A stretch of 60,000 nt of DNA from Hydractinia symbiolongicarpus (taxonomy: Eukaryota > Cnidaria > Hydrozoa > Anthoathecata > Hydractiniidae), in the NCBI RefSeq assembly GCF_029227915.1, contig NC_079876.1, forward strand, positions 30,169,828-30,229,827, read 5' to 3'. This document shows positions 1 through 10,549 of the stretch, piece by piece; the first letter of the stretch is position 1; each line of letters starts with the position of its first letter. The translations under genes were made by a program, and so were the position numbers. The notes under the pieces were generated by a model. It worked only from the letters and a program-made list of their open reading frames with translations. It did not search any database and was not told the origin of the DNA.

Positions 1-524
1 TGAATCGTGGTACAAAAACAAACGTTTTAAAAATATTATACAAAAAAGCATGTGCATGATGAGTATTTAACTCCATTGTTTATTGTGTCAATATTATTTT
101 TTTAATAAAGTAATGAATATTTATGTATGGAAAAAAAAAAAAAAAAATAAAGTCAATGGTGCAACCTAATCTTATTTATACAACTACAACTGAATAAGAT
201 TAAATAATAAAGAGTGATTTGTAAATAAACATTCAATAAATCAACCCTTCCTATACAAAAAAATGAAAATTAATTATTCTATGTATTTAATCTAAAATGA
301 ATTCTTTGATAAAAAATACTTTTTTAAGATTTTAATTTTTTTTTAAGAAACTAAAAAATGGCACGACAATAGATTACATCATTACTGTCCCCAATATTTT
401 CATAAAGCAGTTTCATAATACCATCTTATTTTCGGTAGTAGCTTCTCATGTGTAACAGTTTTTAGCAGGTACCAGCCAGATGTATTTCACTGCCACTGGT
501 AAAATATTTGTGGGTAAAATTAAT
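1..524. other. 3' flank of RNF170, no gene seen
   Basis: AT-rich sequence downstream of the RNF170 stop codon (the gene reads leftward), presumably including its 3' UTR. It has an A-run at about 129-147 and no open frame with recognisable content. No other structure was seen. Confidence 0.6.
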
Positions 525-3500
525 TCACTGATTAGCCAAACTTTGTCGAAATAAAATTGTTAGATACAGTATGATAACAGCAGCAATGACAATGTCATCA
601 AAGAATCCAAGAATGCCTAAAACAGCTTCCGGAATGATATCAAATGGCGATAAAATATAAATTACCGCAATTAGTAAATACATCACAATTCTTAAACGCA
701 GCATAATTACCAGTCCTGATACAGAGAAGAAATTTCGAAACATATGACGAACTAGTACCGGGAAATCCATTATGTAGTCCAATATCTAAAAAAATTAAAA
801 GGAACAAGAAAATAACATGGACAAGAAATAATTAAAATATGATTCTAGAAAGCAATAATGTCAACAAATTGTGAAAAAGGCAATTGTTTTTTTAAATACT
901 TTTTTCAGAAACCTAGTATTTAATCAATTTGTTTTTACTTGTGGCTGCACTAATTATTATAAATATTAAAAATCATTACTTAAAATAATATTCTGTTATT
1001 CTGTTATTGTCAATGATGTGAATAAAATTATAACAGGGCAAGCTAAGCTCCTTAGAGGTCATTAATTGTGTGTCCAATTCAGGTGATGACTGTTTGATAT
1101 TAAATGCCTCTTTTATTAACAAAATATTCCATTTGAGACTTTTATCTATGGCACGGACATTGTTACGCAATAAATTTATATGCGATAGACGTAAATTGTC
1201 AGAACTTGCATCTACGTGAATGTTGACAAAGAGATCATCATGGAAATTACTGATGTCAAAAATGTGTTTAACTCCATCACAGTGATCAGTATGTGTTTCT
1301 TTTTAAATTGTCATATGGACCTCAATTTTAACTAAATTAAAAAAATAATAAAAAAAATCATTGACAATAACAGGATATTATTTTAAGTAATGATTTTCAT
1401 TATCCGTTGTGTTGTAATGTTAAATATCGTTATTAGCCACTATTCAAAAGAATTTTATTAGTTTTGCTTCTTAAATATTTAAATTTAATTTTTTTAGATA
1501 GGATAACATCATTTCATTGCACACATACCAAAAGTCTCTTGAAAAGGCCTAATGTATGCAAAATTATGTTGGAAAAGGTTTCAAAAATATGAACATACAG
1601 GTCGTGGTTCACCAGAGAATCTTCTATTATAATCACGCAATTTATTACAAAATTCTAAAGCTTGGTCTGACACTTCTTCTTCATGTGTAAATATAGTTAA
1701 TAAAACGCGGACCTAAAAATTAAAGAAAAATAAATTCAATGGACCATAAAGTATTAAATTTGTATGTACTTTTTGCAAGTTAGGCCTGCGCTAGAAAATA
1801 GTTTTTTTCCAGATTGTGTGTTCCTCAAATTGAGAAACTCTAGAACAAAAAAAAGGGTTGAAGTTGTTAACTAAATTACTGGACCTTATTTAATTTTGAC
1901 ATATTTTAAAAAAGGTTCTGTTGATAGTTCATACTTTTCAGTGAGAGCCAATGTAATGTTTTTTATATATAAACAGAAGTGATCACCTCCTGTCTACAAA
2001 CAGGACAGTTCATTGCATTAATCCATGCACCATGTTCCCAGTACGACATAATACACGTATCTACGAAGAAGAAAAAAAATAAGGAAGAAAATGAATATTT
2101 ATATTCTGCCAGCATGTCTGCAAGGTTTAAGTACCATAGTGTTCTTTACAGTATGAAACTTTTAATGTTCTTATAGATACATAAAAAATATTAAAAAACT
2201 ACCCTACAAAGGGTAAAGCGTAATTAGTTATAAGGTGTTCGAACTTTTGAAACGAGCAAATCTGGAAGTCAAAATCTGGAAGTGAAGTGGCCACACCTGC
2301 TGAACTATCCAATTAAGCAAATCATTGCTAAAAGTTTGTATTTTGTCAACATTATAACCAGGACTTGAAAATGAACTGTAATTTGGGAGTTCTTTCAGGG
2401 TTTTTTTCAGGCAGGTGAACTAGTTTCTTTCAAAGTTAATAATTCTCATTCTGTAAGTGTAATCAGGCCATTCCTTGAGACGAGTGCAATCGCACGCGCA
2501 CTCGCCCGCACACTCGTAAAAAAAGTTACGAGTGCTTTTTATCGCACTCGTGAATTTTTTTGTTTTCTAAAATATTATAGAGCGATGAAAAAGGCTATTA
2601 CGCTGATTACTCTTCGTGATTGATTTTGTTTCAAAGACGTGGATCAGTTATTTATTAGAAGTGATTTTCATATCTTTTTAGTTCTCATCTTTTCATTGTT
2701 TTTTGTTAGAAAAAGATCTTGTAATATTTTATTTTTACTAGAAAAGAACATTATCTTTTTAACTTTTTTTGAACAGCAGGAAAAAAGGTGTTGCCCAATA
2801 ATTGAAATGTATTTTTATACTTTCACCACCAGGTAGCTAAAGATTAAAATACCTTTTGGTGGCCCTCAAATATAAAAACGAAAGAAACTGTTTTTAAACA
2901 AATAATTGTTTGTACACAAGGAGAGTATGACGTGAATATTAGGCCAAAAATAAATACTAAAAAAAGTTGTTTAATAAAACAAAATTTTGTTCATACACAA
3001 TCAGAGTGCACAAAAGTATATCGTATTAAAAAGAAGTCCGGAAGTTCTCTCTCCAACAAGACACAGCAGGCAATAAGTCAGCCCTGCCCTCGGTTTTGTG
3101 AGGAGAGATGTTCTGCGAAGAATCTATCAATTGAGTCTCCTGTACAGTTTGCTTCATGTTGAACTGTGCCCGTGATAAGCATTTTCGACGCATGTCACCG
3201 GCGACTTCTGCGATATACAACCTAAAGATGCCCTGACCTTCAGTTCGTAAAGAGCACGTGCTCAACCTACTTCCTAATGAGTTTATCTCGAAACATAGAA
3301 AGCCAGTTAGCAGTGAACTATTAACTTAACGAAGTACACCATCGGGTAGGTAGGTCAATGGGACTTGTACTCCATTTCCAAATCAGCTGAAATGTATCTC
3401 ACGTCGGCATTTTTATTGCCGACGCAAAACAATCTAATTTTAGGAGCGTTATGCAGCTTAAAAAACATAGCGTTCTGGTAAACAAAAAATAGTAAAGTGT

Positions 3501-4097
3501 GAATCACACTTGCAAATATTCACATCGCACTAGTAAATTTTGCTTACAAGTGCGATTTTTCGCACACCATTGCACTCGTAATTTTTTAGCGGGTGCTTTT
3601 TGTAGCTCTGGCATAGTTTTATTCAAGACATGCCCTGTGTAATATGCTAGACAATTAAAAATAATAATTACAGACTAACCATCTGTTGCTTAAAAATAAC
3701 AAAATCAACTATAACTGGCTTGAATGCAAGTCAAAACATATAACAATATAACAAATACAACAAAATACAAACACGTACAACAAAAGGTATGTCCACAGTT
3801 TGTTTCCACAGTATAACTCAATTGATCAATACATATAGGACATCTGTCATCATTGCTTCTGAAACCATTTGATTGACTGTCTTGTCCTTCCCGTTCATCT
3901 CGAACACGATTTCTAGTTGCTCTGACTTCATCCAGAGCACTTGGATGTATAACTTGGCTTCTTCGTGAAAACATTTTGAACCAATAACCAACAGCAACTG
4001 AAGTTAATACAAAAACCACAACTAGCACTAACACATCATTACTTACTCCTTCAATCAGTGTGGAAGATGTTTCAACAATGCCAGTATAATGTGACAT
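525..4097 (-). CDS. RNF170: E3 ubiquitin-protein ligase RNF170, four coding exons
   Basis: RNF170 is a RING-type ubiquitin ligase of the ER membrane; in vertebrates it promotes degradation of activated IP3 receptors. Exons on the minus strand are 4097-3779, 2060-1987, 1712-1599 and 785-525. Each boundary has GT donors (for example GTACGT after 3779) and AG acceptors, and the phases agree, giving 255 codons against 258 in human. Exon 1 starts at the only suitable ATG, encodes an N-terminal membrane helix (residues about 20-45) and the first RING half (CPIC, then CGHTFC). Exon 2 completes the RING (CIMSYW, then CPVCRQ). Exon 3 encodes the linker ending NRRFSGEPRP. Exon 4 begins ILDYIMDFP and encodes the DUF1232 region with two membrane helices and the ISPFDIIPEA motif. 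All RING cysteines and the histidine are present, so the gene looks functional. Introns 1 and 3 hold mobile-element remnants. A non-coding 5' exon cannot be excluded. Confidence 0.95.
971..1395. repeat. Inverted repeat flanking the intron-3 fragment
   Basis: Positions 971-1016 (AATCATTACTTAAAATAATA...) recur in reverse complement at 1358-1395. They enclose about 340 bp that hold the GIY-YIG fragment. The left arm has one extra short duplication (TTCTG TTATT). It may be the end of an element or a local inverted duplication. Confidence 0.6.
976..1302 (-). pseudogene. GIY-YIG retroelement C-terminal fragment in RNF170 intron 3
   Basis: An open frame of 108 codons between two stops, lacking a credible start. 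It reads ...HCDGVKHIFDI... and then LKWNILLIKEAFNIKQ, SSPELDTQ, KELSLPCYNF. The pattern 'IREA-x-IK ... P-x-LNTQ ... KELSLP' is typical of the end of GIY-YIG endonuclease domains of retroelements as I recall them; the GIY-YIG motif itself is missing. It lies inside RNF170 intron 3 on the same strand as the host gene. Its last codons fall in one arm of an inverted repeat (971-1016). Probably a degraded insertion, not a host exon, because the RNF170 exons on both sides join without it. Confidence 0.42.
2465..3610. mobile_element. MITE-like insertion in RNF170 intron 1
   Basis: The outer parts share a related motif in opposite orientation: at 2465-2560 repeated GAGTGC/CGCACTCG words, including TTACGAGTGC; at 3490-3610 the reverse complement TTACGAGTGCAATGG with further TGCGA words. 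The inverted ends are imperfect and each is itself partly palindromic. The interior includes a copy of a locally repeated sequence (3017-3430). It lies wholly within intron 1. No coding capacity was recognised. Exact termini and target duplication could not be fixed. Confidence 0.45.
3017..3430 (+). repeat. Interspersed repeat R1, copy 1
   Basis: About 410 bp closely similar, in the same orientation, to 5581-6065; a short inverted piece is at 7135-7231. Shared words include AAAAAGAAGTCCGGAAGTTC-type sequence, CAGGCAATAAGTCAGCCCTG and CACCGGCGACTTCTGCGATA. Open frames across it are short and differ between copies, so they are not treated as genes. Confidence 0.75.
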
Positions 4098-4743
4098 TTC
4101 CTAAAATAATTTTAAAAAAGAAATAACTCTTAGTTTACGAAATATATATAGAATAACAAACTTTTGTCAAAATAAACTTTTATAATAAAACACAGTCTTC
4201 CCAATTCAAACTTTTTCATTTTAGCAAAAAATTGTGGACGTGATACGTCATTTGTCCATCTGCTTTGTTAACACATGGGCATTCACATCGATAATTGCAG
4301 GATACCAATTGGATTAAGAAAGGTTGAATTATACCAAGCTTAATAAATATTGCAGGATTATCTAGATAAACAACTCTGGTGTAGCTAATATTCAGTCTGA
4401 TAAATTAGGAGCTTTTGCCAGAATTATTTCAATATATTTTTCTATTATTAGCTAGATGAGTTGCCAATGTTTACAAAGTGCCATCCAAACAAACAAAAAA
4501 AAATTTAAAAGAAAATTTGATGTAAAGGAACAAAAGATTGAAAAGAAACCAGATTTGTTTTTTTTGTAACTTATCAACTTCTTTTTTTGAGAAGTTTAAT
4601 GGTGTGGTTTAATTTATATATTTCACGTGTGTGCAAGCACATGTTTATTGTTCAAGATTTAAGATTATTCTTAGGCAGAGAAAAGTATCATGCAAGATTC
4701 CTGTAAGCACAACTGCAACTGCAGGATAATCGCGAAATCCCTT
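4098..4743. other. RNF170 upstream region, no gene seen
   Basis: AT-rich intergenic DNA immediately upstream of the RNF170 start codon; it should contain its promoter and 5' UTR. No clear TATA element or other motif was identified. Confidence 0.5.
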
Positions 4744-4828
4744 TGCCTCGGCAGCCCAGGGACTCGAACCCGGGATCGTCGCATCAGATGCATGGCGGGC
4801 TCTTATCCACTGAGCCATGTCGTCGGCA
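4744..4828 (-). ncRNA. tRNA-derived sequence (SINE head or tRNA pseudogene)
   Basis: On the minus strand there is a perfect Pol III A box (TGGCTCAGTGG) in a D-arm with GCTC/GAGC stem, and a B box (GGTTCGAGTCC) in a T-arm with four of five pairs. The middle would give a loop ATCTGAT (anticodon CTG), but its stem pairs only in three positions and the acceptor stem does not pair properly. A functional tRNA is therefore unlikely; a tRNA-derived SINE head or decayed tRNA gene fits better. Confidence 0.6.
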
Positions 4829-5213
4829 AAAAGATTTGTGAGAATCCAGACAATTTTGGTACTTCGGCTAACAAGCCTTCGTCAGCGGATACCAGAGCCA
4901 GTATTGGGCACTGCAGGAACTCTGGGGCAGCCCGAGCTATATATATTCCAATGTGGAGAGCAATTGTGAGTGCATATCATATTAACAGGATATCATATCA
5001 TATTAACAAGTTTTTTATAGAATAAGAAAGAAAAAATAATGACGGCATCTTTACAAACCCTATTGATGGAGTTGCCTATCCAGTGGAAGTATATTATACC
5101 CATATATTTTTAAATAATTTTTTTCTGACAAAGAAACTTCTTGACTTCATTTTATAATAAGAGGTAGCTAAAGAGTAAAAATGATTTTTATTCTTATAGA
5201 TTATTACAAGAGA
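4829..5213. other. Intergenic, retroelement 3'-end-like motif
   Basis: No gene seen. At about 4858-4890 the minus strand reads CTGACGAAGGCTTGTTAGCC followed by GAA, a hairpin-type motif like that at the 3' end of some GIY-YIG retroelements; a related one is at 52185-52215. The remainder has short ATATCATATTAACA direct repeats at 4975-5010. Confidence 0.4.
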
Positions 5214-5328
5214 CTAGTTGATAAGGTTCGTGGAGAAGTCCACTTAGGCAGAATAACATTGAATGAAAGATAGGTTGTTTTAGCAGTTTTGTTGACATCA
5301 GCAGTGCACATACAATACATAATTCAGT

Positions 5329-6249
5329 CTTGGTCATGAATATTTGCACACACGTAGAATACTGCGAGAAGGGTGCACATCCATGCAAGTTAAATATAAT
5401 CAGAACATGGGAGAGGTTAGGTGTTCTGTACCTTAATATAGCTTTCAGACGAATGTTCTCATGATGTAATAATACCAAAGAAAAAACATGTTCAATAAAG
5501 TTTAAAAAATCTTTTTAAAAGGGGAAAGAGAAATCAAATATGTTTAGTAATAATAATTGAAAAAAATGTATATTGTAATGTATATTGTATTAAAAAGAAG
5601 TCCTGAAGTTCTGTCTCCCACACAACACAGCAGGCAATAAGTCAGCCCTGCCCTCGGTTTTCTGAGAAGAGATGTTCTGCGAAGACTCTAACAATTCAGT
5701 CTCCTGTACAGTTTTGCTACTTCATGGTGAACTGTGCCTGTAACAACCATTTTTGAAGCATGTCACCGGCGACTTCTGCGATATTCAACTTAATGATGCC
5801 CTGAACTTCAGTTCGTAAATAGCACGTGTAAAACTTACTTCCGAATCAGTTTATCTTAAAACATGGAGAGCTAGTTGGGACAGAACTATTAACTTATGAA
5901 GTACACCATCAGGAAGGTAGGTCAATAGGACTTGTACTTCATTTCCATTTGTCATCGTCTTAAGGAGATCAATCCAAGGTTAATGATGAAATTTCTTGTC
6001 AGCTGAAAAACAAAAAAAATATTGTCTACGCAATGCCGACGCAAAAAATGTATCTCACGTCAGCAACTTGAATGAAGGTGGGTATTTAATAGAAATACAT
6101 TTTTAAGGGTAAGGGATTACTCTAAAATAGCTCAGTTCTGCTTGGTGTGTGTACGAAGTAGAACAAGGGGTGTGATAAAGAGCACTCCCGAATTTCACAT
6201 GGCATGTGTGGAGGCGTGCACATGCGATCGCACGCCATTCATGACCAAG
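5329..6249. mobile_element. Nested insertion with short inverted ends
   Basis: Begins CTTGGTCATGAAT (5329) and ends with the exact reverse complement ATTCATGACCAAG (6249). It interrupts the family-2 Helitron-like copy: the corresponding stretch is absent at 50090-50110 of the compact copy. It carries repeat R1 copy 2 inside. A target duplication was not resolved. Confidence 0.4.
5581..6065 (+). repeat. Interspersed repeat R1, copy 2
   Basis: Direct repeat of 3017-3430, with a 60-70 bp extra stretch near 5955-6030. Adjacent sequence 5365-5635 is also present in reverse complement at about 7180-7430 (shared words CATGCAAGTTAAATATAA and CATGGGAGAGGTTAGGTG). Confidence 0.75.
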
Positions 6250-6690
6250 AGTGTATTTTGGAGATTTTTTTAACTTGTGGCCTGTAATATGTATATACAG
6301 CTTAAACATGTATCCTGTGCTTTTGATGAGGGTAGAAAGGAGATATAAGGGTTCAAAAATTTTCTTATGTTAAAAATGGCCTGTCAAATATAAAAAAATA
6401 AATATTTTAGACACTTGTATGCCTGTTCATTGTATAAAGCTTGAACACTGATCAAGAAAATATATAGGATCATTTACTTATGATGAACAGTTAAAAATAT
6501 ATTGGAGTTTGAAGAACTTTTGATGAAATTGCCAGCCTGTTGTTGTATGTATATATCCAGGCTATACTTATATAGGACGGAGGTTATTTAACCCTCTGCT
6601 GGGGGTCCGCAAAGACAAATTAAAAACAGAACACCTGTCCATTATGAAACGGATTTGGAGTCCAAGGTTTGGGAAACTTACCCAGTTTAG

Positions 6691-8012
6691 CGCTTAAAAT
6701 AACGGCCAGTCAACAGTCACTGACCAACCGAATTTTGTTAATTGACCATCAGGATCACGTTACGAGCGTTCAGACTGACCGGCGATCGATTCCTTGCTTC
6801 GCAAAAAAAATATTTATCTACTATTAAGAATAGATAACAATCTGAATATCTTGCTTAACATTTATTTACCATTGATTCATACACATTTTTTTCATATAGA
6901 CAATGGAGCAGCGTTTTCAATCACGCACCAAAAACACTTTAGTCACTTCAATAATGCGCACCTGAAATGTCTTTTGTATAAAGTAATTATTTACTATACT
7001 AAAATTAAAGAAAAAAATGAATTAAAGTTCGGAATTTGAATGAAAAACATGCTCGTTTAAAAATGAATTATTTTCAGAAATTGAATACGTTACATTGCGT
7101 AATAACACCTGTTGTTCTTTTCGAATGTTACTGGCTTTTTATGTTTCGAGATGAATTCATTAGGTCACAGAAGTCGCCTGCTGTGTCGTGTGGGAGACAG
7201 AACTTCTGGACTTCTTTTTAACACGATATACATTTTTTTTCAATTATTATTACTAAACATATTTGATTTCTCTTTTCCCTTTTAAAAAGGTTTTTTAAAC
7301 TTTATTCAACATGTTTTTTCTTTGGTATTACATCACGAAAACATTTATCCGAAAGCTGTATTAAGGTACAGGACACCTAACCTCTCCCATGTTCTAGTTA
7401 TATTTAACTTGCATGGGTGCGCACTCTTCTTGCAGTATTCTCTGTGATGATGAAGGTCGGACTGACTTGTGGCATAGTTCCAAATGGTCTTTCGTCTTTC
7501 GTTCGAGTCTCAGTGTAATGCACCAGCCGAGCATAAGAGTGTCAGCATGAAGGAAAGAGCCGACTTTAATGTTCTCCTTGCGTTCTTCATAATAACACCG
7601 ACCGTTTTTTATTGTGGCATTCATTCAAATTTCACAACAAAATTACATTATCTTCGTTTTTTACGTCAGCAATTACGTCGGCAGTGTCGAATGCGACACT
7701 AACATGTTCAACCTAGTTCCCAGGCAGCTTGCTTTTATAAGCGCAAGGGAAACAAAGTTGACTAATTATCATTCATTGTGTATTCACTTAACGAAGTACA
7801 CCAACGGGAAGGTAGGTCAACGGAAAGGTAGGTCAGGGAGGCTAAGAATAATTTAAAACGTCAGAGTGGAACAAATCAAATTTTGTGATTGAAACCGTTA
7901 TGCAAGGAATCACATATTTTTTTGACCGCCGAAAAATTCATTTTGACCGGTCTTTTTGGATCTCCGACAGTCAGTGTGACTGGCAGTGGTCAAATATTTA
8001 TTTTAAGCGCTG
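6691..8012. mobile_element. hAT-like non-autonomous transposon with 8-bp target duplication
   Basis: Inverted ends CGCTTAAAATAA (left) and TTATTTTAAGCGCTG (right) are flanked by the same 8 bp, CAGTTTAG, at 6683-6690 and 8013-8020. Eight-base duplications and CAGNGCTTAAAAT-type ends are typical of hAT elements. The element sits inside a family-2 Helitron-like copy, and the uninterrupted version is seen twice at about 50430-50645 (GGGAAACTTACCCAAATTGG then TCCC). No transposase frame remains. The interior holds inverted pieces related to 5365-5635 and repeat R1. Confidence 0.72.
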
Positions 8013-8042
8013 CAGTTTAGTCCCAGGTTGTCCCTAGTTACC

Positions 8043-8092
8043 CACACAGTAAAAAATGATTGATGTGACATCAATTATTTTTCACTGTGTGA
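8043..8092. repeat. Near-perfect 50-bp hairpin
   Basis: CACACAGTAAAAAATGATTG... pairs with its reverse complement ending ...TTTTTCACTGTGTG around a centre of about four bases. It is part of the Helitron-like family-2 copy; the counterpart at 50463-50500 is only weakly palindromic. Confidence 0.7.
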
Positions 8093-8275
8093 GTAACAAG
8101 GGATTTTTTAGCCTCAAAGTTATAGATACATTGTAATGGTTTAACTGATTTGAATATAAATTTGTTAAATTTATGTTTTTAAAATTGTGACGTTAGTTTG
8201 TCGATTAAAATTTGAGACATTTGCGGCAACATCAAAGGAAAATAAAGACATCTACTGTGTTCAACGTGCTTAAAA

Positions 8276-8988
8276 AAACATGTTCTCTATTTCATGCTAA
8301 CTTTAAAACTAGTGGTGAATCTTACAAATTCAGTGCTCAAATTAGATTTCTATTTATTCATATCTGTGTGTGTGTATATAAGTACTGAAATAAGCCAATT
8401 TTGTATTTTCCAAACAGACTTTAAATGTTTCATTATAAACACATTTACAACCATGGTGCAGTTTTTGCCAAATAAGACTGTGCCAACAAATGCAACAGAA
8501 ATGCTAATTTCGAGGGCTGTTTAGAATATATACAACAAGCCTTATAATTTAGCATTTTAATTTCTGCAAATAGGTGGGGTCACAATTTCCACATTCATTA
8601 GAGCAACAGCCAAATTTTTCCAATATAATTTCTGAACAAAAACAAACTAACTACTTTCAGGAGCAATTTAAATTGCGTCCATATATGTTAAAGCAACATA
8701 TTTAGAGTGTTCTTACTTTACATAAAGCTTTTTAGTGCATTGATTAGTTTTGTTCGTAAAAATGTCATTTTTTATGTTTTAGCTACACCTAAATTTAAAA
8801 CAAAAACATAATTTTTTTTTAATTTTAATTATCTTTTTAATGTAATTATTTTCTTATATACTTGTCAGAGAAAAATATTGTTTTTAATAGGTGAAAATTA
8901 TTATAATATTAAATAAAAAAAACATTAGTTTTATTATTAAATATTACAGTTCAATACAAAAAATGGCAGTTATATAATTATATATATA
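8276..8988. other. AT-rich intergenic DNA, nothing seen
   Basis: A 76-codon open frame at 8294-8524 has no recognisable motif and biased composition. Nothing else was supported. Confidence 0.5.
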
Positions 8989-9163
8989 CTAGTTGTTACC
9001 CGTGGAAAAATCCACGGGTTCGCCCATCCTTTATATTTACTCATCACAACAAAGTGGATAAAAATATATCGCATTTGATATTCGTGTTTCCGTAACATCA
9101 TTTTCTTATTCAGCCGGGTCCGCGCAGAGACAGACAGACAGACAACCGCTATTATTACAGAGA
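8989..9163 (-). mobile_element. Helitron-like repeat, family 1, copy A
   Basis: On the minus strand it starts TCTCTGTAATAATAGCGG, includes a CTGTCTGTCTGTCT run, and ends with hairpin CCCGTGGATTTTTCCACGGG followed by TAACAACTAG before T. A 5' TC, a GC-rich 3' hairpin about 6 bp before CTAG, insertion before T and no target duplication are Helitron hallmarks. At about 175 bp it is non-coding. Other family members are at 42044-42384, 47666-47913, 49421-49632, 52630-52938 and 58490-58745. Confidence 0.75.
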
Positions 9164-9269
9164 AATAAAAAAAAACATTTTCAAGTTTGGATGATTTAAT
9201 TTAACCACATTGGTTATAAACTATTTTTAATGATGCAGTTGAAGTGCTAAAGATTTAATAGATGAATTC

Positions 9270-9590
9270 TATTGTTTACATTTTCAGTGGCTTTACTTTT
9301 TGCATTTGTGTGGCAGGAAAAAAGCCGGGGTGTTAGATGAAGAGTAAAGTAAGCATCAGTCCAATTCAACACAAAGGCATTCTTATAGGACTTTAAATGA
9401 ATTCAAATAAGTCAGAAGGCATCAATCAACACTCAATAATAGTTTATAAACCCAACAATGTTTCTGTGAGAAGAAATCCACTGGAAATGACCTCTCTTTA
9501 CTTTATCAAATCCTAGCATTTTTTTCATGCCAGGCCAAATGCCAGAGCCAAAAAGCTTAGCTAGCTAGATACCACTAAAAAGTAAACAAA
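9270..9590 (+). repeat. Interspersed repeat R3, copy 1
   Basis: Diverged direct repeat of 16533-16800. Shared words include TTGTTTACATTTTCAG, CACAAAGGCAT, GAAGAAATCCAC, CAAATCCTAGCAT and AAAAAGCTTA. No coding content. The rest of 9164-10250 holds no gene that I can recognise. Confidence 0.65.
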
Positions 9591-10251
9591 TAACATCACC
9601 ACACTCGAATCTGTCTTTTTGATTTTTCGCCTGGAGCTTTTAATGGTTTACAATACCTCATGTATTGCTTTGGAGGCAACTGAACTACGCTTTTTGTTGT
9701 TGTACTTTTAGCTATTCTGTTTTTTTTAAGCTTTGCATAAATAAGCTATAGCTAGGTAGCTAGCTAATGCTAGCTAGTTATTTAGAGCGTCTAGTAATTA
9801 ACCATGGTGGTCGGCAATTTTAGAAAATAATAACCTGCCGCTAGAAGTCCACATCCTTGAAAGTTGTAAGAGGGAAAAGAAAGCGAAACCTTTTACAACG
9901 TGTGCAACCAGCTTGCCGAGTTATCCATAAAAAATTGCGTCGTGTGAAATACACATGAATCCTTTGGAAGTTTCCCTAGTTTTTTGACGGAGGTCCAGGA
10001 ATAGACCCCAGGGGCCCAATGCAAGGTAGCGTTTTCTGGTACAAGGAAGAAACGCGTATGAAACTTGTCAAGTTAATCAAAAACAAAACTGAGAACAAGG
10101 CTGACTGCAATTTTGATTTTTGCAGGTCTAGGACGACATTTTAGTCCATCATTAGCGTGCGCAATATTTAAAATTGTTTAAAATATAGAAAAAAGACGTG
10201 ACATATTGATTGTATATAATGTGGAAAGTGCACATCTTAGTTTTCAGATTC

Positions 10252-10336
10252 CATTCTCGCCCCAAGACCTCTTGGTCCCTGAGCCGTTATTACGGAACCA
10301 ATTAAAAAAGCCAGATCCCCTGGGAACGAGGTTGAG
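10252..10336. mobile_element. Short MITE-like sequence beside the giant element
   Basis: Starts TCTCGCCCCAAGACCTCTTG and ends, in reverse complement, CCTCGTTCCCAGGGGATCTG; these are imperfect inverted ends. CCTCGTTCCCAGGG ends are common on MITEs in marine invertebrate genomes as I recall. AGATT on both sides could be a target duplication. The 69-codon frame reading leftward through it (10446-10237) starts in the giant element's terminus and is not credible as a gene. Confidence 0.4.
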
Positions 10337-10549
10337 ATTGTCACTCTAAAAGCCGTTATGGAGGATTGAATATTGACAACGACTTCATTTAGCACCGGGC
10401 TAAGTGGTCCCGACACACGACGTACAACATAACTAACAACCTTCATACTTTATCGACATAAAAAGCCGACAGACGTTCAGTCATACTTCTCCAACCAAAT
10501 GGACCCGACAAATGAAACCGCATTATCCGACATCCTCTCTATATAACAA

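Larger units (their letters stand above)
5214..8275 (-). mobile_element. Helitron-like repeat, family 2, interrupted copy
   Basis: Homologous along several stretches (5205-5310, 6290-6690, 8013-8270) to the compact copy at 49995-50931. It starts on the plus strand with ACTAGTTGATAAGG, so on the minus strand it ends in CTAG before T, as Helitrons do. The copy is enlarged by nested insertions at 5329-6249 and 6691-8012. The far (5') end near 8275 is approximate. No Rep/helicase coding sequence is present, so it is non-autonomous. Confidence 0.55.

Noticed and set aside
4744-4828. Functional tRNA-Gln(CTG) gene
   Set aside because: A and B boxes are good, but acceptor and anticodon stems do not pair, so it is listed as tRNA-derived only.
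10237-10446. 69-codon minus-strand frame at the left end of the giant element
   Set aside because: It starts inside the element terminus and crosses the target duplication and a MITE; at the right end the same start does not lead to a similar protein.
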